Of a DNA stretch of 64,000 nt, positions 43,870 to 52,923 are shown piece by piece (position 1 is the stretch's first letter; every line of letters starts with the position of its first letter). This stretch comes from Planctomycetota bacterium (GTDB lineage: Bacteria; Planctomycetota; Phycisphaerae; WQYP01): assembly GCA_021805985.1 (NCBI GenBank), contig JAJZDN010000003.1:1-64000 (forward strand), read 5' to 3'. The position numbers were made by a program, and so were the translations under genes. The notes beneath the pieces are model-generated. The model was given only the letters and a program-made list of their open reading frames with translations. It did no database searches and was not told where the DNA came from.

Positions 43870-45855
43870 ATGGCGACACTCGGCCCTGTTGATATGTTGG
43901 TAATCGGTGGTTACTTCGCGCTGGTCGTAATTACCGGGCTGTTGATGAGCCGCCGGGCGGCGCAGGGGATGGAGAGTTATTTTCTTGCGGGGCGATCATT
44001 GTCATGGGTGCTGCTGGGCATTTCCGGTATGGCCCTCTGGTTTGATCTGACCGGCACGATGCTGATCACATCTTTTTTGTACTTACTGGGGCCGCGCGGG
44101 TTGTTTATTGAATTTCGCGGCGGTGCGGTGCTGGTTCTGGCGTTTATGCTGGCGTTTACCGGCAAGTGGCATCGGAGATCGCAATGCCTGACGGCGGCGC
44201 AATGGTACACCTTCCGCTTTGGCCAGGGGCGAGCGGCGGAACTGGTACGATTTTTGACAGCCGTGATGGGCATTGTTCTGGCCGTTGGAATGCTGGCTTA
44301 TCTTGTGCGCGGGGCTAGTCTTTTTCTAGGCATGTTTTCGCCATTTTCACCGCTGCTCACTACCGGGGTGGTTATCGCCGTGGCAACGCTCTATACCATG
44401 TTTGCCGGTTATTACGGTGTCGTGGTAACCAATATGATTCATGGTGTGGTGCTGATTGCGGCATGTGTTACAGTGGCGGTAATCGCATGGCACAGCTTTG
44501 CCACGGTTGCTGTGCTTTCACAGATCGCGCATGGGGTAACCGGCAATGCGCAATGGACCAGTTCCGCGCCGGCCTGGCAGGTGCACACGCCACCGGGATA
44601 TGGGCCGTACCATGATCTGATTTTTATTGTATCTTTTTATCTGTTACGCAATGTTATTGGTGGACTGGGCAGCGGGGCCGAACAACGTTACTTTGCCGCC
44701 CGCAGTGATCGCGATTGCGGCTTACTATCTTTGCTGCAGGCCCTCACGCTGATGTTTCGCTGGCCGATGATGATCGGATATGCCATTTTAGGAATCCTGT
44801 TGGTCCATCACATGTATCCGGAACCGGCCGTGTTACAGAACGCCTCCATGCTGATTCATCACTATTACCCACACACCGCGCCGGCGTTCTGGCAGGATCT
44901 GCTGGGGCGCATCGGGCATGATCCGCAACGCTACCCCGCCGGGCTGATTGCCGGACTGCAACATATTCTGGGAAATCATTGGCAGGCTCGCTTGCCACTG
45001 GTTGGCTATGCCGGCACAGTTGACCCGGAATTAATTCTACCAGCGGTGCTCAAGTCCATTATGACTCCCGGAATCCGGGATTTGCTGCTTATCGCCATGT
45101 TGGCAACCATGATGACTTCTCTGACGGGACAGGTAAATACCGCCACCGCCTTGCTGGTCAATGACATTTACAAAAATTTTCTGCGGCGAAACGCGAAAAA
45201 CCGGGAGCTGATTTTAACATCCTACGCAGGGACGCTGATCATTGTTGCAATTGGCTTTTTCCTGGGGGTTGAGGCCGAAAGTATTAACAACCTGTGGGGT
45301 TGGATCATCATGGGACTCACGGCTGGGACCCTGGGTCCGATGGTGCTGCGGCTTTACTGGTGGCGCTGTAATGCGTGGGGTGTGGCGGCGGGAACATTTG
45401 CGGGCGGATCGGCTGCGATTATACAGAGGGTGGCCGCACCCAATCTGCTGGAATGGAAGCAGTTTGTCATCATGACGAGCATATCTTTCCTTGCGACCAT
45501 TGTGGTATCGCTGCTGACCGCTCCGACATCCAGTGCGGTAACGGAACACTTTTGCCGTGTTACCCGGCCATTCGGATTATGGGGGCCGGTGCGGCGAATA
45601 TTTTCCATCGAAGAACAGAAAGCTCTGGCGACCGAGCACCGCAATGATATACTCACAGTACCCTTCGCACTGTTGTGGCAGGTCACACTGTTTCTGCTGC
45701 CGATGCAGTTGGTGATGAAGGCTTACCATTCCTTCTGGCTCACGCTGCCGCTATTTATCCTGGGCGTTGCGGGCATGTATATATTCTGGTGGCGGAAACT
45801 ACCGGGGGCAAAGGGCGACACGGAATTGGATCGCCGGGGAGGCAGTCCGAGGTAG
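43870..45855 (+). CDS. Sodium:solute symporter (SSS family)
   Basis: A 661-residue inner-membrane transporter with about 14 helices. N-terminal MLVIGGYFALVVITGL and SYFLAGRSLSWVLLGIS, WFDLTGT, and the sodium-site region AMLATMMTSLTGQVNTAT mark the SSS fold (sodium-coupled sugar, amino acid or vitamin uptake). GGGAGA lies just before ATG 43870; a TATAAA sits about 60 bases upstream. The C-terminal part extends with an Arg/Lys-rich tail. Substrate is not evident; it is alone on the plus strand, convergent with the HEAT lipoprotein gene. Confidence 0.93.
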   Translation: MATLGPVDMLVIGGYFALVVITGLLMSRRAAQGMESYFLAGRSLSWVLLGISGMALWFDLTGTMLITSFLYLLGPRGLFIEFRGGAVLVLAFMLAFTGKWHRRSQCLTAAQWYTFRFGQGRAAELVRFLTAVMGIVLAVGMLAYLVRGASLFLGMFSPFSPLLTTGVVIAVATLYTMFAGYYGVVVTNMIHGVVLIAACVTVAVIAWHSFATVAVLSQIAHGVTGNAQWTSSAPAWQVHTPPGYGPYHDLIFIVSFYLLRNVIGGLGSGAEQRYFAARSDRDCGLLSLLQALTLMFRWPMMIGYAILGILLVHHMYPEPAVLQNASMLIHHYYPHTAPAFWQDLLGRIGHDPQRYPAGLIAGLQHILGNHWQARLPLVGYAGTVDPELILPAVLKSIMTPGIRDLLLIAMLATMMTSLTGQVNTATALLVNDIYKNFLRRNAKNRELILTSYAGTLIIVAIGFFLGVEAESINNLWGWIIMGLTAGTLGPMVLRLYWWRCNAWGVAAGTFAGGSAAIIQRVAAPNLLEWKQFVIMTSISFLATIVVSLLTAPTSSAVTEHFCRVTRPFGLWGPVRRIFSIEEQKALATEHRNDILTVPFALLWQVTLFLLPMQLVMKAYHSFWLTLPLFILGVAGMYIFWWRKLPGAKGDTELDRRGGSPR

Positions 45856-45945
45856 AGTGCAGGGGTGAGAAGTTAGGAGTTGGGAGTTAGAAGACATTTC
45901 TTGATCGCAGCATGTGACATAATGGTGAGCCATTTAGCGCGGCAA

Positions 45946-46677
45946 TTACCCAGTGGCTCGAAATTCTTGCCGGTGGGCTTGTAGCCATAATTGCCAGGGG
46001 CCGGAGTGTTGGGGGAATTTCTGGCCGGTTTGGAAGGTTAGATCATCCCAGGCGGCTTGAACGATTGCGACGTTGCGGTCGTCAAGCGCGTTAATGAGGG
46101 TCTCAATTACCAATCGCGTTTTATAGGGCTTGAGGGCTTCAGCGGCGTAAATGCGTATTTGCGCGTTGGAATCATGATGTAAACGGGTAATCAAATCTGG
46201 GATCAAAATCGGATTGTGTACATACGTTGTGGCCATGGCCGCGCACAAACGCACAAACTGCGAAGGATCAGTCAAACCGCGTTGCAAATCAGGGGCTACA
46301 TACGCCTGCCCGGAAGTGCCCAACGCCAGCATAGCCTGACCACGCACCAGCGGGGAAGGGGAATTTTCCGCCAGGCGATAGGCATCCATATATGGTTTTT
46401 CGTGGCCCCATTTTTGGCGGGCCATCCAGGCAATTGCCGCACGCTGGGTGTCGGGATTATCGGTGGCAAAAAGATTCCGGGCCTGCGTAACTACAGAATG
46501 CCCCCCCTGCATATGCTTGATCCAGTTTTGCACCACAGAATTAAAATTCTGCGAATCATTGTCGCCCGACGAGCACCCAGCCAGCAGCATCGGCACCGCC
46601 ATGCAGGCCGCAACAATGCTGCCGACAACACACAGGCGACGCGATACCTGAACGATTCTTTGATAAGGACTCATCAT
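45946..46677 (-). CDS. HEAT-repeat lipoprotein
   Basis: A 243-residue exported lipoprotein: hydrophobic stretch then LLAGC lipobox at Cys ~35. The mature part has three or four HEAT-type helical repeats (LVRGQAMLALGTSG, FVRLCAAMATTY, QIRIYAAEALKPY, NVAIVQAAWDDLTF), a protein-binding solenoid. The ATG overlaps the murI stop as ATGA, so translation is coupled. No known family name; outer-membrane or periplasmic location is expected. Confidence 0.85.
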   Translation of the reverse strand: MMSPYQRIVQVSRRLCVVGSIVAACMAVPMLLAGCSSGDNDSQNFNSVVQNWIKHMQGGHSVVTQARNLFATDNPDTQRAAIAWMARQKWGHEKPYMDAYRLAENSPSPLVRGQAMLALGTSGQAYVAPDLQRGLTDPSQFVRLCAAMATTYVHNPILIPDLITRLHHDSNAQIRIYAAEALKPYKTRLVIETLINALDDRNVAIVQAAWDDLTFQTGQKFPQHSGPWQLWLQAHRQEFRATG

Positions 46678-47567
46678 TTTTCCGTAACCGCCGCTTCCAA
46701 CATTTCAGGGTCCACCCAAACCGGCTGGGAAATCGACCTGCCGAGAAAGCGATTTGCCAGGCTTTCAAATCTTTGGCCCTGATCTGTCACATAACAGCTC
46801 AGGGTGCCGCCATCGGGCGCGCCGGGATTCAGCGCCCCCATTGTATGAAGCTTTTCACGAACGACCAAGGCCGTCTGATCCGCTGAATCAACCAAAGTTG
46901 TCAAAGGCCCAATCAGACGGCTGATGGTTTTGGCATAAATCGGGTAATGCGTACAACCCAGAATCAAAGCCGGGGGATTTAAAGATTTTAGAGGTGCCAG
47001 ATATTCCGCCAACACTGCCTGCACCACCGGACTGTCTTCGGCACGGCCCTCCTCAATCATAGGTACCAGCAACGGGCAGGCCCGGCCGACCAGATGCACA
47101 GCCGAATCCCTTCGATTAACCGCCAGCACATACGCTCTGCTGGCGATGGTGGCTTCCGTGGCCAGCAGGCCTATCGCACAATCACCATCGGGCCGCTGCC
47201 TGCGTGCCAATCGCACGGCGGCATCGGCACCGGGTTCCAGCACGCCGATAACCGGTACGGGAAATTCATTTTCCAGCTCCTGCAGCGCTGTAGCGCTGAC
47301 GGTATTACAAGCCACCACCAGGAGCTTGGGATTCATCTGCATGAGAAACCGCAGGCATTGGCGGGCAAACTGCAGCACGGTGCGCGGAGATTTTGTGCCA
47401 TAAGGCAACCGGGCCGAATCACCAAAATAAATCAATGATTCAGATGGTAAATGGCGGTGCAATGCCTGCACAACAGTTAGGCCGCCAAGCCCGGAATCGA
47501 AAACGCCGATGGGGCTGGTGGCGCCGCCGATGCCGCCCGGTTGTTTTTCCATTTTTTCCAAGACCAT
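46674..47567 (-). CDS. murI: Glutamate racemase
   Basis: A ~297-residue cofactor-independent racemase giving D-glutamate for peptidoglycan. Blocks: PIGVFDSGLGGLTV, YFGDSARLPYGTKS, first catalytic Cys in VVACNTVSATAL, second in ILGCTHYPI. ATG 47567 is chosen; ATG 47552 is almost as good, and the frame before 47567 is not family-like. The gene is coupled to the HEAT lipoprotein. Presence of murI points to a cell wall with peptidoglycan. Confidence 0.95.
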   Translation of the reverse strand: MVLEKMEKQPGGIGGATSPIGVFDSGLGGLTVVQALHRHLPSESLIYFGDSARLPYGTKSPRTVLQFARQCLRFLMQMNPKLLVVACNTVSATALQELENEFPVPVIGVLEPGADAAVRLARRQRPDGDCAIGLLATEATIASRAYVLAVNRRDSAVHLVGRACPLLVPMIEEGRAEDSPVVQAVLAEYLAPLKSLNPPALILGCTHYPIYAKTISRLIGPLTTLVDSADQTALVVREKLHTMGALNPGAPDGGTLSCYVTDQGQRFESLANRFLGRSISQPVWVDPEMLEAAVTEK

Positions 47568-47972
47568 AAATTCCCATGAGTACCAGATCCAGCCCCAGTC
47601 CCGCCTGTCAGTGTGGCATTGCCAGAGCACCGGGTGCCGGAATATTTCTGCGTTTAGTTTACCGCAGGCAGGGACGGATGCCCAGAGAAAGAATGAAGTT
47701 TATCCCCTTCCGCCCGGTTCTCACAAAGTGCTCCAATACCTAATACCAGCAGCTCAGGTCTGGGGCTTTCCGCAGCCAACGCCAATGCGCCTATGGCATC
47801 GGGGCAACTGTACTCAATCTATTTATCAACGGCACTACAGATTTAGCCCAATTTAACAATTCCACTGTGCATCCAGCGCCTCCCGCACCGATGGGAAAAT
47901 ACATCTTACAATTAAGCCGTATTCCGCCTTCAACTCAACGCTTCCGCATTGAGCTAAGGTGCGGGATGTCGG
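47568..47972. other. Intergenic stretch, no gene recognised
   Basis: Lies between murI (upstream side) and the end of the GH125 gene. I see no coding frame, strong hairpin or T-run; a weak CTCAA/TTGAG inverted repeat is present near 47940-47955. Confidence 0.4.
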
Positions 47973-49394
47973 TTATACCTTCCGGGCCAGAACATGCGGA
48001 TAGCGCTTGGCGGTTTGCACAATTAACTCGCCGAACATGACGTTGGCCATGGCAAACCAGGGGCGTGTGAACTTTTCGGGATTATTTTTGTCAAATGATT
48101 CATGCATGAATCCAGTGCCCGCGCTGCTGTGCTTGAGTTGATTTATTGCCCAGGCAACTTCTTCCGGCTTATTTGCCGTCAGGCCGAACATAATCAGACT
48201 CATGGGCCACACATTTCCGTCCGCGGTGTGAATGCTGCCGATACCTTCAAATTTACCGTGATAGAAATACGGATTTCCCGGCCCCCAGGCAAACGCCCGT
48301 GATGCCGCATACACCGGATCATCCGCAGGGCACAAACCCAGAAAAGGCAACGAAATAATACTGGGCCAATTCGCGTCATCCATAAATGCTGCGTTCCCAA
48401 AACCATCGACCTCATAGGCAAAAATTCGCCCGTGTTCCCCATGGGTTTTTATGCCGTAAGCCGCGATGGCCTGCTGCAGAGTTTTGGCAAATTGCGTACA
48501 GGCGCTGATGCGCTGATCATCGACCCCTAAAGCGTGATACATTGCCGCCAGGCGTTGCAGGGATACCGCAGCAAACAGATTATCCGGAATATGCAGCGGA
48601 TAGGCGACCGCATCATCCGAAGGCCGAAACATGGTGCATATAAGCCCTACCGGCTTGGCCGGAAAGCCCACGCCGCCGCGCGGCAATGTATCAGTGCTGT
48701 TCCAAGCCGCCCGCTGGAAACTGTACGGCCCCGGTCCATCCAGGCGCTGCTGCGCATGAAACGTTTCCACAATGCGATCCATGGCTTTGCGCCAAGCAGC
48801 ATCAAACGGCGTGGTATCGCCGGTGGCCTGCCAGTATCCGTGCGAAAGGTGCACCACCGCACACAGCGAATCAATTTCCCACTTGTGCTCCCATACCCCT
48901 GGTGCCATGTGCGTATGATCGCTGCGCCACGGAGAGGGATCAGCAACGGATTTAACAAATGATTCGGCATACGGCGAAATCAGCACACAACGCGCCATGC
49001 GGCCAATCACTCCCTGAATCATGCTGCGCAAATGCACATCATGTCGGGCCAGAGACAGATACGGCCACATCTGATACATGGTATCACGCAACCACATGGC
49101 CGGAATATCGCCGGTTATCACAAACGTGTCCGGCTTCCCGCCGGCCATACTGAATTCCACCGTCGTATCCAGCGGGTTTGGAAAGCAATTCTGAAACATC
49201 CACGCGACTTCCGGATCGGCTATCTGTGCGGATATTTCATGAATCTGCTTTTCCACCGCAGCCGATACAAACCGCCGCTGCCCCACCGGAGGGCGGCGCG
49301 ATGGCCGCATCGGAGCGGAACGCGCACTCGAAGCGGCCGCATACAGGCCCGTGGCCGCCACCGCCGCCGAGGTTAAAAATTCACGTCGCTTCAT
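47973..49394 (-). CDS. GH125 exo-alpha-1,6-mannosidase, Tat-exported
   Basis: A 473-residue glycoside hydrolase family 125 (former DUF1237) protein, which removes alpha-1,6-linked mannose from chain ends. The N-terminus MKRREFLTSAAVAATG is a Tat signal. The barrel shows TFVITGDIPAMWLRDTMYQMWPYL (in parts), HKWEIDSLC, TMFRPSDDA, FMDDANWPSIISLP and HTADGNVWPMSL, all family marks. It is the last gene of a three-gene unit: two GH76 genes lie directly upstream, the previous one ending 13 bases before. Together these fit an alpha-1,6-mannan degradation route. Confidence 0.93.
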   Translation of the reverse strand: MKRREFLTSAAVAATGLYAAASSARSAPMRPSRRPPVGQRRFVSAAVEKQIHEISAQIADPEVAWMFQNCFPNPLDTTVEFSMAGGKPDTFVITGDIPAMWLRDTMYQMWPYLSLARHDVHLRSMIQGVIGRMARCVLISPYAESFVKSVADPSPWRSDHTHMAPGVWEHKWEIDSLCAVVHLSHGYWQATGDTTPFDAAWRKAMDRIVETFHAQQRLDGPGPYSFQRAAWNSTDTLPRGGVGFPAKPVGLICTMFRPSDDAVAYPLHIPDNLFAAVSLQRLAAMYHALGVDDQRISACTQFAKTLQQAIAAYGIKTHGEHGRIFAYEVDGFGNAAFMDDANWPSIISLPFLGLCPADDPVYAASRAFAWGPGNPYFYHGKFEGIGSIHTADGNVWPMSLIMFGLTANKPEEVAWAINQLKHSSAGTGFMHESFDKNNPEKFTRPWFAMANVMFGELIVQTAKRYPHVLARKV

Positions 49395-49407
49395 AATTCT
49401 TGCACTC

Positions 49408-50628
49408 CTACTGCGTTAGCACATGGGCCAAAAGAAAGTAACTGCCTCCGATCGAGGCTTGATTAATAAGCTTCAAGGTATGGCCCGGTTTCGGCCGAGC
49501 GTTCCACGCCCCAGTGTAAAACCCGCCGGGCATACAACAATGACTATGGGCATACACCAAAGCGCGTTGGGCCAGAGTCAGGAATTTTTTGTCACCGCTG
49601 ATCTTATATAATTGGATGTAGCCATCTAGTAGCACCCATGCGAATACTCCCGGCCCGCTGACGGAGCCATTCGTATCGCTGATCCACCGAAGCTGTGCAG
49701 CCGTGGCCAGTCGGGTGGCTCTTCGCCAATACTTTTTTTCATGGGTGATGCGGTAGAACAGGCAATTGGCGATGAGCATGGTGCCGGTGTTATACGTCCA
49801 TTTGGTTCGGACAATACCACCGTTCAGGGCGATGTTATCAAAATAGAGATAATCTCGGTGATCCAATAAATGCTTGTTGACCCACACATATAGTTTTCGG
49901 GCCGTTTGCAGATAGGCGTGCTGCCCCGTGATGGAATAGAGTTTAAGGGCGTCAATAATCGCCGGGCCGTTGGAGCATGTGTTTTTGGATGTTTTCGCCT
50001 GTTCATGCCAGAATATCCCGCCGCCTAAGGCGGAAGATTCTCCGCTTAAAATAAACTGAAAATCATGACGGGCAATCGCCAGATATTGGTGGTTGTGAGT
50101 GGCGGCGTAGGCACGCAAAAATCCCCATGTCATCCAGCCATTGTCATCATAATATCGATCCAGCGCGCCTTTTCCCGGCAGCACGTCAAAACCGCCAACG
50201 CCATTGGCTACCCGCCAATATGCCCCCAAAGTCCCGACAAATTTATGCAATATCACTGCGTTAACCGCATGGCACTTCACCGCCTCGGCAAGCATTAGTA
50301 GCTCCATGGACTGCGACCAGGCGAACGCCGGGTGCCCGGCGGCCTTATACCGATCTCCATGCCCCGCCTTCGCGGCGGTCTCGGCCAAGACTTTTTGTTT
50401 CGGCAGATAAAAGATGCTTAAGGTATTTCGCAGCACTGTTCGCCCCCACGATCGCACGATCGCCGGCCCCGGTGTTCTTGCCGGTTGACGGGTGGTAGTG
50501 ACCACACGCGCACTGCAAGTGGCAGTTGCCAGCAGCAACAAACCCACCGCGCAAAGAGTCATCCGTTGGCCAACGGCTGGGGCTGAAGAGGGCCCTTTGA
50601 AAATTACAAGATTTAGTCGTTGTCGCAT
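49408..50628 (-). CDS. GH76 endo-alpha-1,6-mannanase-like protein
   Basis: About 406 residues. The start is uncertain: ATG 50628 or ATG 50562, with a signal segment TLCAVGLLLLATATCSA in both. The (alpha/alpha)6 barrel shows FAWSQSMELLML, the Asp-Asp catalytic pair in LDRYYDDNGWMTWG, SGESSALGGGIFWHEQ, TCSNGPAIIDALKLY and YNTGTMLIANCLFY. Family members cut inner alpha-1,6-mannose bonds. Its paralogue lies immediately upstream with a PEP-CTERM tail; this copy has none and would be freely secreted or periplasmic. Confidence 0.93.
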   Translation of the reverse strand: MRQRLNLVIFKGPSSAPAVGQRMTLCAVGLLLLATATCSARVVTTTRQPARTPGPAIVRSWGRTVLRNTLSIFYLPKQKVLAETAAKAGHGDRYKAAGHPAFAWSQSMELLMLAEAVKCHAVNAVILHKFVGTLGAYWRVANGVGGFDVLPGKGALDRYYDDNGWMTWGFLRAYAATHNHQYLAIARHDFQFILSGESSALGGGIFWHEQAKTSKNTCSNGPAIIDALKLYSITGQHAYLQTARKLYVWVNKHLLDHRDYLYFDNIALNGGIVRTKWTYNTGTMLIANCLFYRITHEKKYWRRATRLATAAQLRWISDTNGSVSGPGVFAWVLLDGYIQLYKISGDKKFLTLAQRALVYAHSHCCMPGGFYTGAWNARPKPGHTLKLINQASIGGSYFLLAHVLTQ

Positions 50629-50741
50629 TTTCGGCACATAAAATATATCAAAGTCATCTTGCCGCAGGCGTTCGCGCAAGGCAGTGTTACGCTTCACAAG
50701 CGGCGCTGTCTTGCCGCCTGCCCCCAACTTAGACCACATTT

Positions 50742-52685
50742 TCAACCCATCATTTCCTTTCGTCGCCGCCCTATCAAGGATAGAGCAAGAACACCGGCGG
50801 CAAGTATACCAAAGGTTGCCGGTTCTGGCGTGGACGTTTCCCCGCTCACCGCAAAAATTGTCGTCGCACCGGTGCCCCCGGCCTGACTGAATGTCAGGCT
50901 GACCAGGGGATCTGCGGAATAGTTGCCGATGAATGTACCATTGGACAGGGATTGCAAATTCAATATAGTTTCATAAACATCAGGATTGCCCGGCGTGCCA
51001 CTGACGGTCAACGTTCCCGGGGTTATGCGACCAATTCCATTCATGGCCACGCCAAAGCTGTTGCCGTCTGCGGTAGTGCCGGCTGAATTGGCAAACCAAT
51101 CCGGCGCGGCATAATCCGTTGTTACGGACTGGCCGTCTGCAAAATGGAGGGTAACAGTTCCAGTGCTTTGAGCATTTCCCAGCAGCGATGTCGCCAGAAT
51201 TGCCAGTTCGGTATATTTTTGTGCCTTGGAAAGTGCCAAAGTTCCGACGGATCCGGCGGCGGAATTCAGGTCCAGAACATTATTTCCGTGCGTGTAGCTT
51301 TGCAGTTGGAATGTTGTAAAGGCCACCGCGCTGTTCCCGACATACTGGCTGATAATCTGCCCGGACTGCGGCAGGCCGCTGCCGGGCGGTGCACCTGCCA
51401 AGCCGCTTTCATAAAAGACATTGTTCCCACCTGGCCGCAGCACGGTTATGACGCTCCCCGACGCTCCGCCACTGGCTGCACTGATAATCGAATTTTGATT
51501 AAACCCCGTCACGTTCACCGCGGATAGCACGGGCAAGCCGGATGCCGGTGGTTGGCTGACCAGAAAATAAGAGATTCCCACAGCAGCCTGATCAATGAGA
51601 TTAACACTCTGTCCGGTGGTCATCGGTTGATTCCAACTCGTGCCGTACACGCCGCCGTAGTTGTGATTCGCCAGATATGCCATGGTGCTCTGCGCGGTGC
51701 CCAGCCATTTTGCCTGATGGTCCAACTGATAAAGCTGAGTGTAGGCGTTAATCAGAACCCATGCCATATCACCAGGATTGCCAATCGCACCATCCGCTGA
51801 TGCGGGGTTCCAATAGTTTTGCGCCGCGGCCGCAAGCGACTCATCCGTTTGGAGATACGTCTGTTTTTTTGTGATCTGGTAGAATAGGCCGTTGGCAATC
51901 ATCATCGCGCCGGTGTTATACGACCACTCGGTGGTTTGAATAGTTCCATCAAGATTAATGTGATCATAATAAAGCCCGTTGGCCGGGTTTTGCAAATTCG
52001 CATTAACCCATTTATATAAGTTTGTTGCTGTGGCAAGATAAGAGGATTGTCCGGTCGCATTGTAAAGATTCAGTGCATCGATAATAGCCGGTGCATTGGA
52101 AACGGTATTTTTGGATGTTTGAGCCTGTTCATGCCAAAATATACCACCGCCAAGCTGGCTATTTTCTCCACTTAAAATAAAGTTAAAAGTCTGTTGCGCC
52201 TGCGTAAGATCGGCCCCATTGCCGGTGGCCTGATACGCTTGGATAAGGCCCCAGTCCAACCATTCGTTATCGTCATAATACCGATCCAGCGGATCGTTAC
52301 CCGGCAGCACGTCGTAGCCGCCGATTCCATTGTCCGTCCGCCAGTATGGGGCCAACCCGGTTACGAAAGTGTTAAGCGTTGAAGCCGGAGTGGTTCCCGC
52401 ACTTACAGATTCTCCAAGTAGCAGCAATTCAAGCGATTGCGTCCAGGCATACCCGGCGGAGCCGCTGCTCTGGTAGCCGCCACCGGCAGTTGGATTGGCA
52501 CTTTGCGCCAAATAATTCTCCCCGGTAATTTGAAAATCGGATAACGTGACGTTTACCACGTTTTGTCCAAGGGATTGGAACACTGCCGATGGTGTACCGA
52601 CTGGTGTGCTGCCGGATGCCCCGGCGGCAAATGCCGGTACAAAAAGCCCGGCGACTGCGAACAAACCCGTTAGGCTTGGCGACAT
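50742..52685 (-). CDS. GH76 mannanase with PEP-CTERM surface tail
   Basis: A 647-residue modular enzyme from ATG 52685 (AAGAGGT upstream). Signal peptide, then GH76 domain (~60-375) with LDRYYDDNEWLDWG, GGIFWHEQAQTSKN, SNAPAIIDALNLY, YNTGAMMIANGLFY; then the beta-rich domain shared with two other proteins here (~385-615: VTGFNQNSII, FQLQSYTHGNNVLDL, TTDYAAPDWF); and TPEPATFGILAAGVLALSLIGRRRK in two parts, a PEP-CTERM tail. It is probably displayed on the cell surface to open mannan, with the GH76 and GH125 partners finishing the job. Confidence 0.93.
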   Translation of the reverse strand: MSPSLTGLFAVAGLFVPAFAAGASGSTPVGTPSAVFQSLGQNVVNVTLSDFQITGENYLAQSANPTAGGGYQSSGSAGYAWTQSLELLLLGESVSAGTTPASTLNTFVTGLAPYWRTDNGIGGYDVLPGNDPLDRYYDDNEWLDWGLIQAYQATGNGADLTQAQQTFNFILSGENSQLGGGIFWHEQAQTSKNTVSNAPAIIDALNLYNATGQSSYLATATNLYKWVNANLQNPANGLYYDHINLDGTIQTTEWSYNTGAMMIANGLFYQITKKQTYLQTDESLAAAAQNYWNPASADGAIGNPGDMAWVLINAYTQLYQLDHQAKWLGTAQSTMAYLANHNYGGVYGTSWNQPMTTGQSVNLIDQAAVGISYFLVSQPPASGLPVLSAVNVTGFNQNSIISAASGGASGSVITVLRPGGNNVFYESGLAGAPPGSGLPQSGQIISQYVGNSAVAFTTFQLQSYTHGNNVLDLNSAAGSVGTLALSKAQKYTELAILATSLLGNAQSTGTVTLHFADGQSVTTDYAAPDWFANSAGTTADGNSFGVAMNGIGRITPGTLTVSGTPGNPDVYETILNLQSLSNGTFIGNYSADPLVSLTFSQAGGTGATTIFAVSGETSTPEPATFGILAAGVLALSLIGRRRKEMMG

Positions 52686-52878
52686 GCGATACCTCTTAAT
52701 AGTTCTTATGCTCCTGCTTTTTCTAACCCTCGCAGCAAGCGCCCGGCATGGCTTAAGGCCGCCAACTCGGCGGTAGCACTATGCCAGTAAATCCCCGGTA
52801 AGGCCCCTCCACCGCGACAAAGCCAGTGCCTCACTGCGACAGCCCCTGGCGGCATATGCACGGTGAGGGATAACAAAG

Positions 52879-52915
52879 AGGCCGGCCCCGATTTTCCTGA
52901 TCTCAGAGCCGGCCT
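52879..52915. terminator. GC-rich hairpin between PEP-CTERM gene and GH76 operon
   Basis: AGGCCGGC pairs with GCCGGCCT over a 21-base loop. On the plus strand it is followed by TTTT; on the minus strand it is next to CTTTGTT. It lies just beyond the stop of the 52924-54609 gene, and so separates it from the GH76 genes. Confidence 0.5.
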
Positions 52916-52923
52916 TTTAGCTG

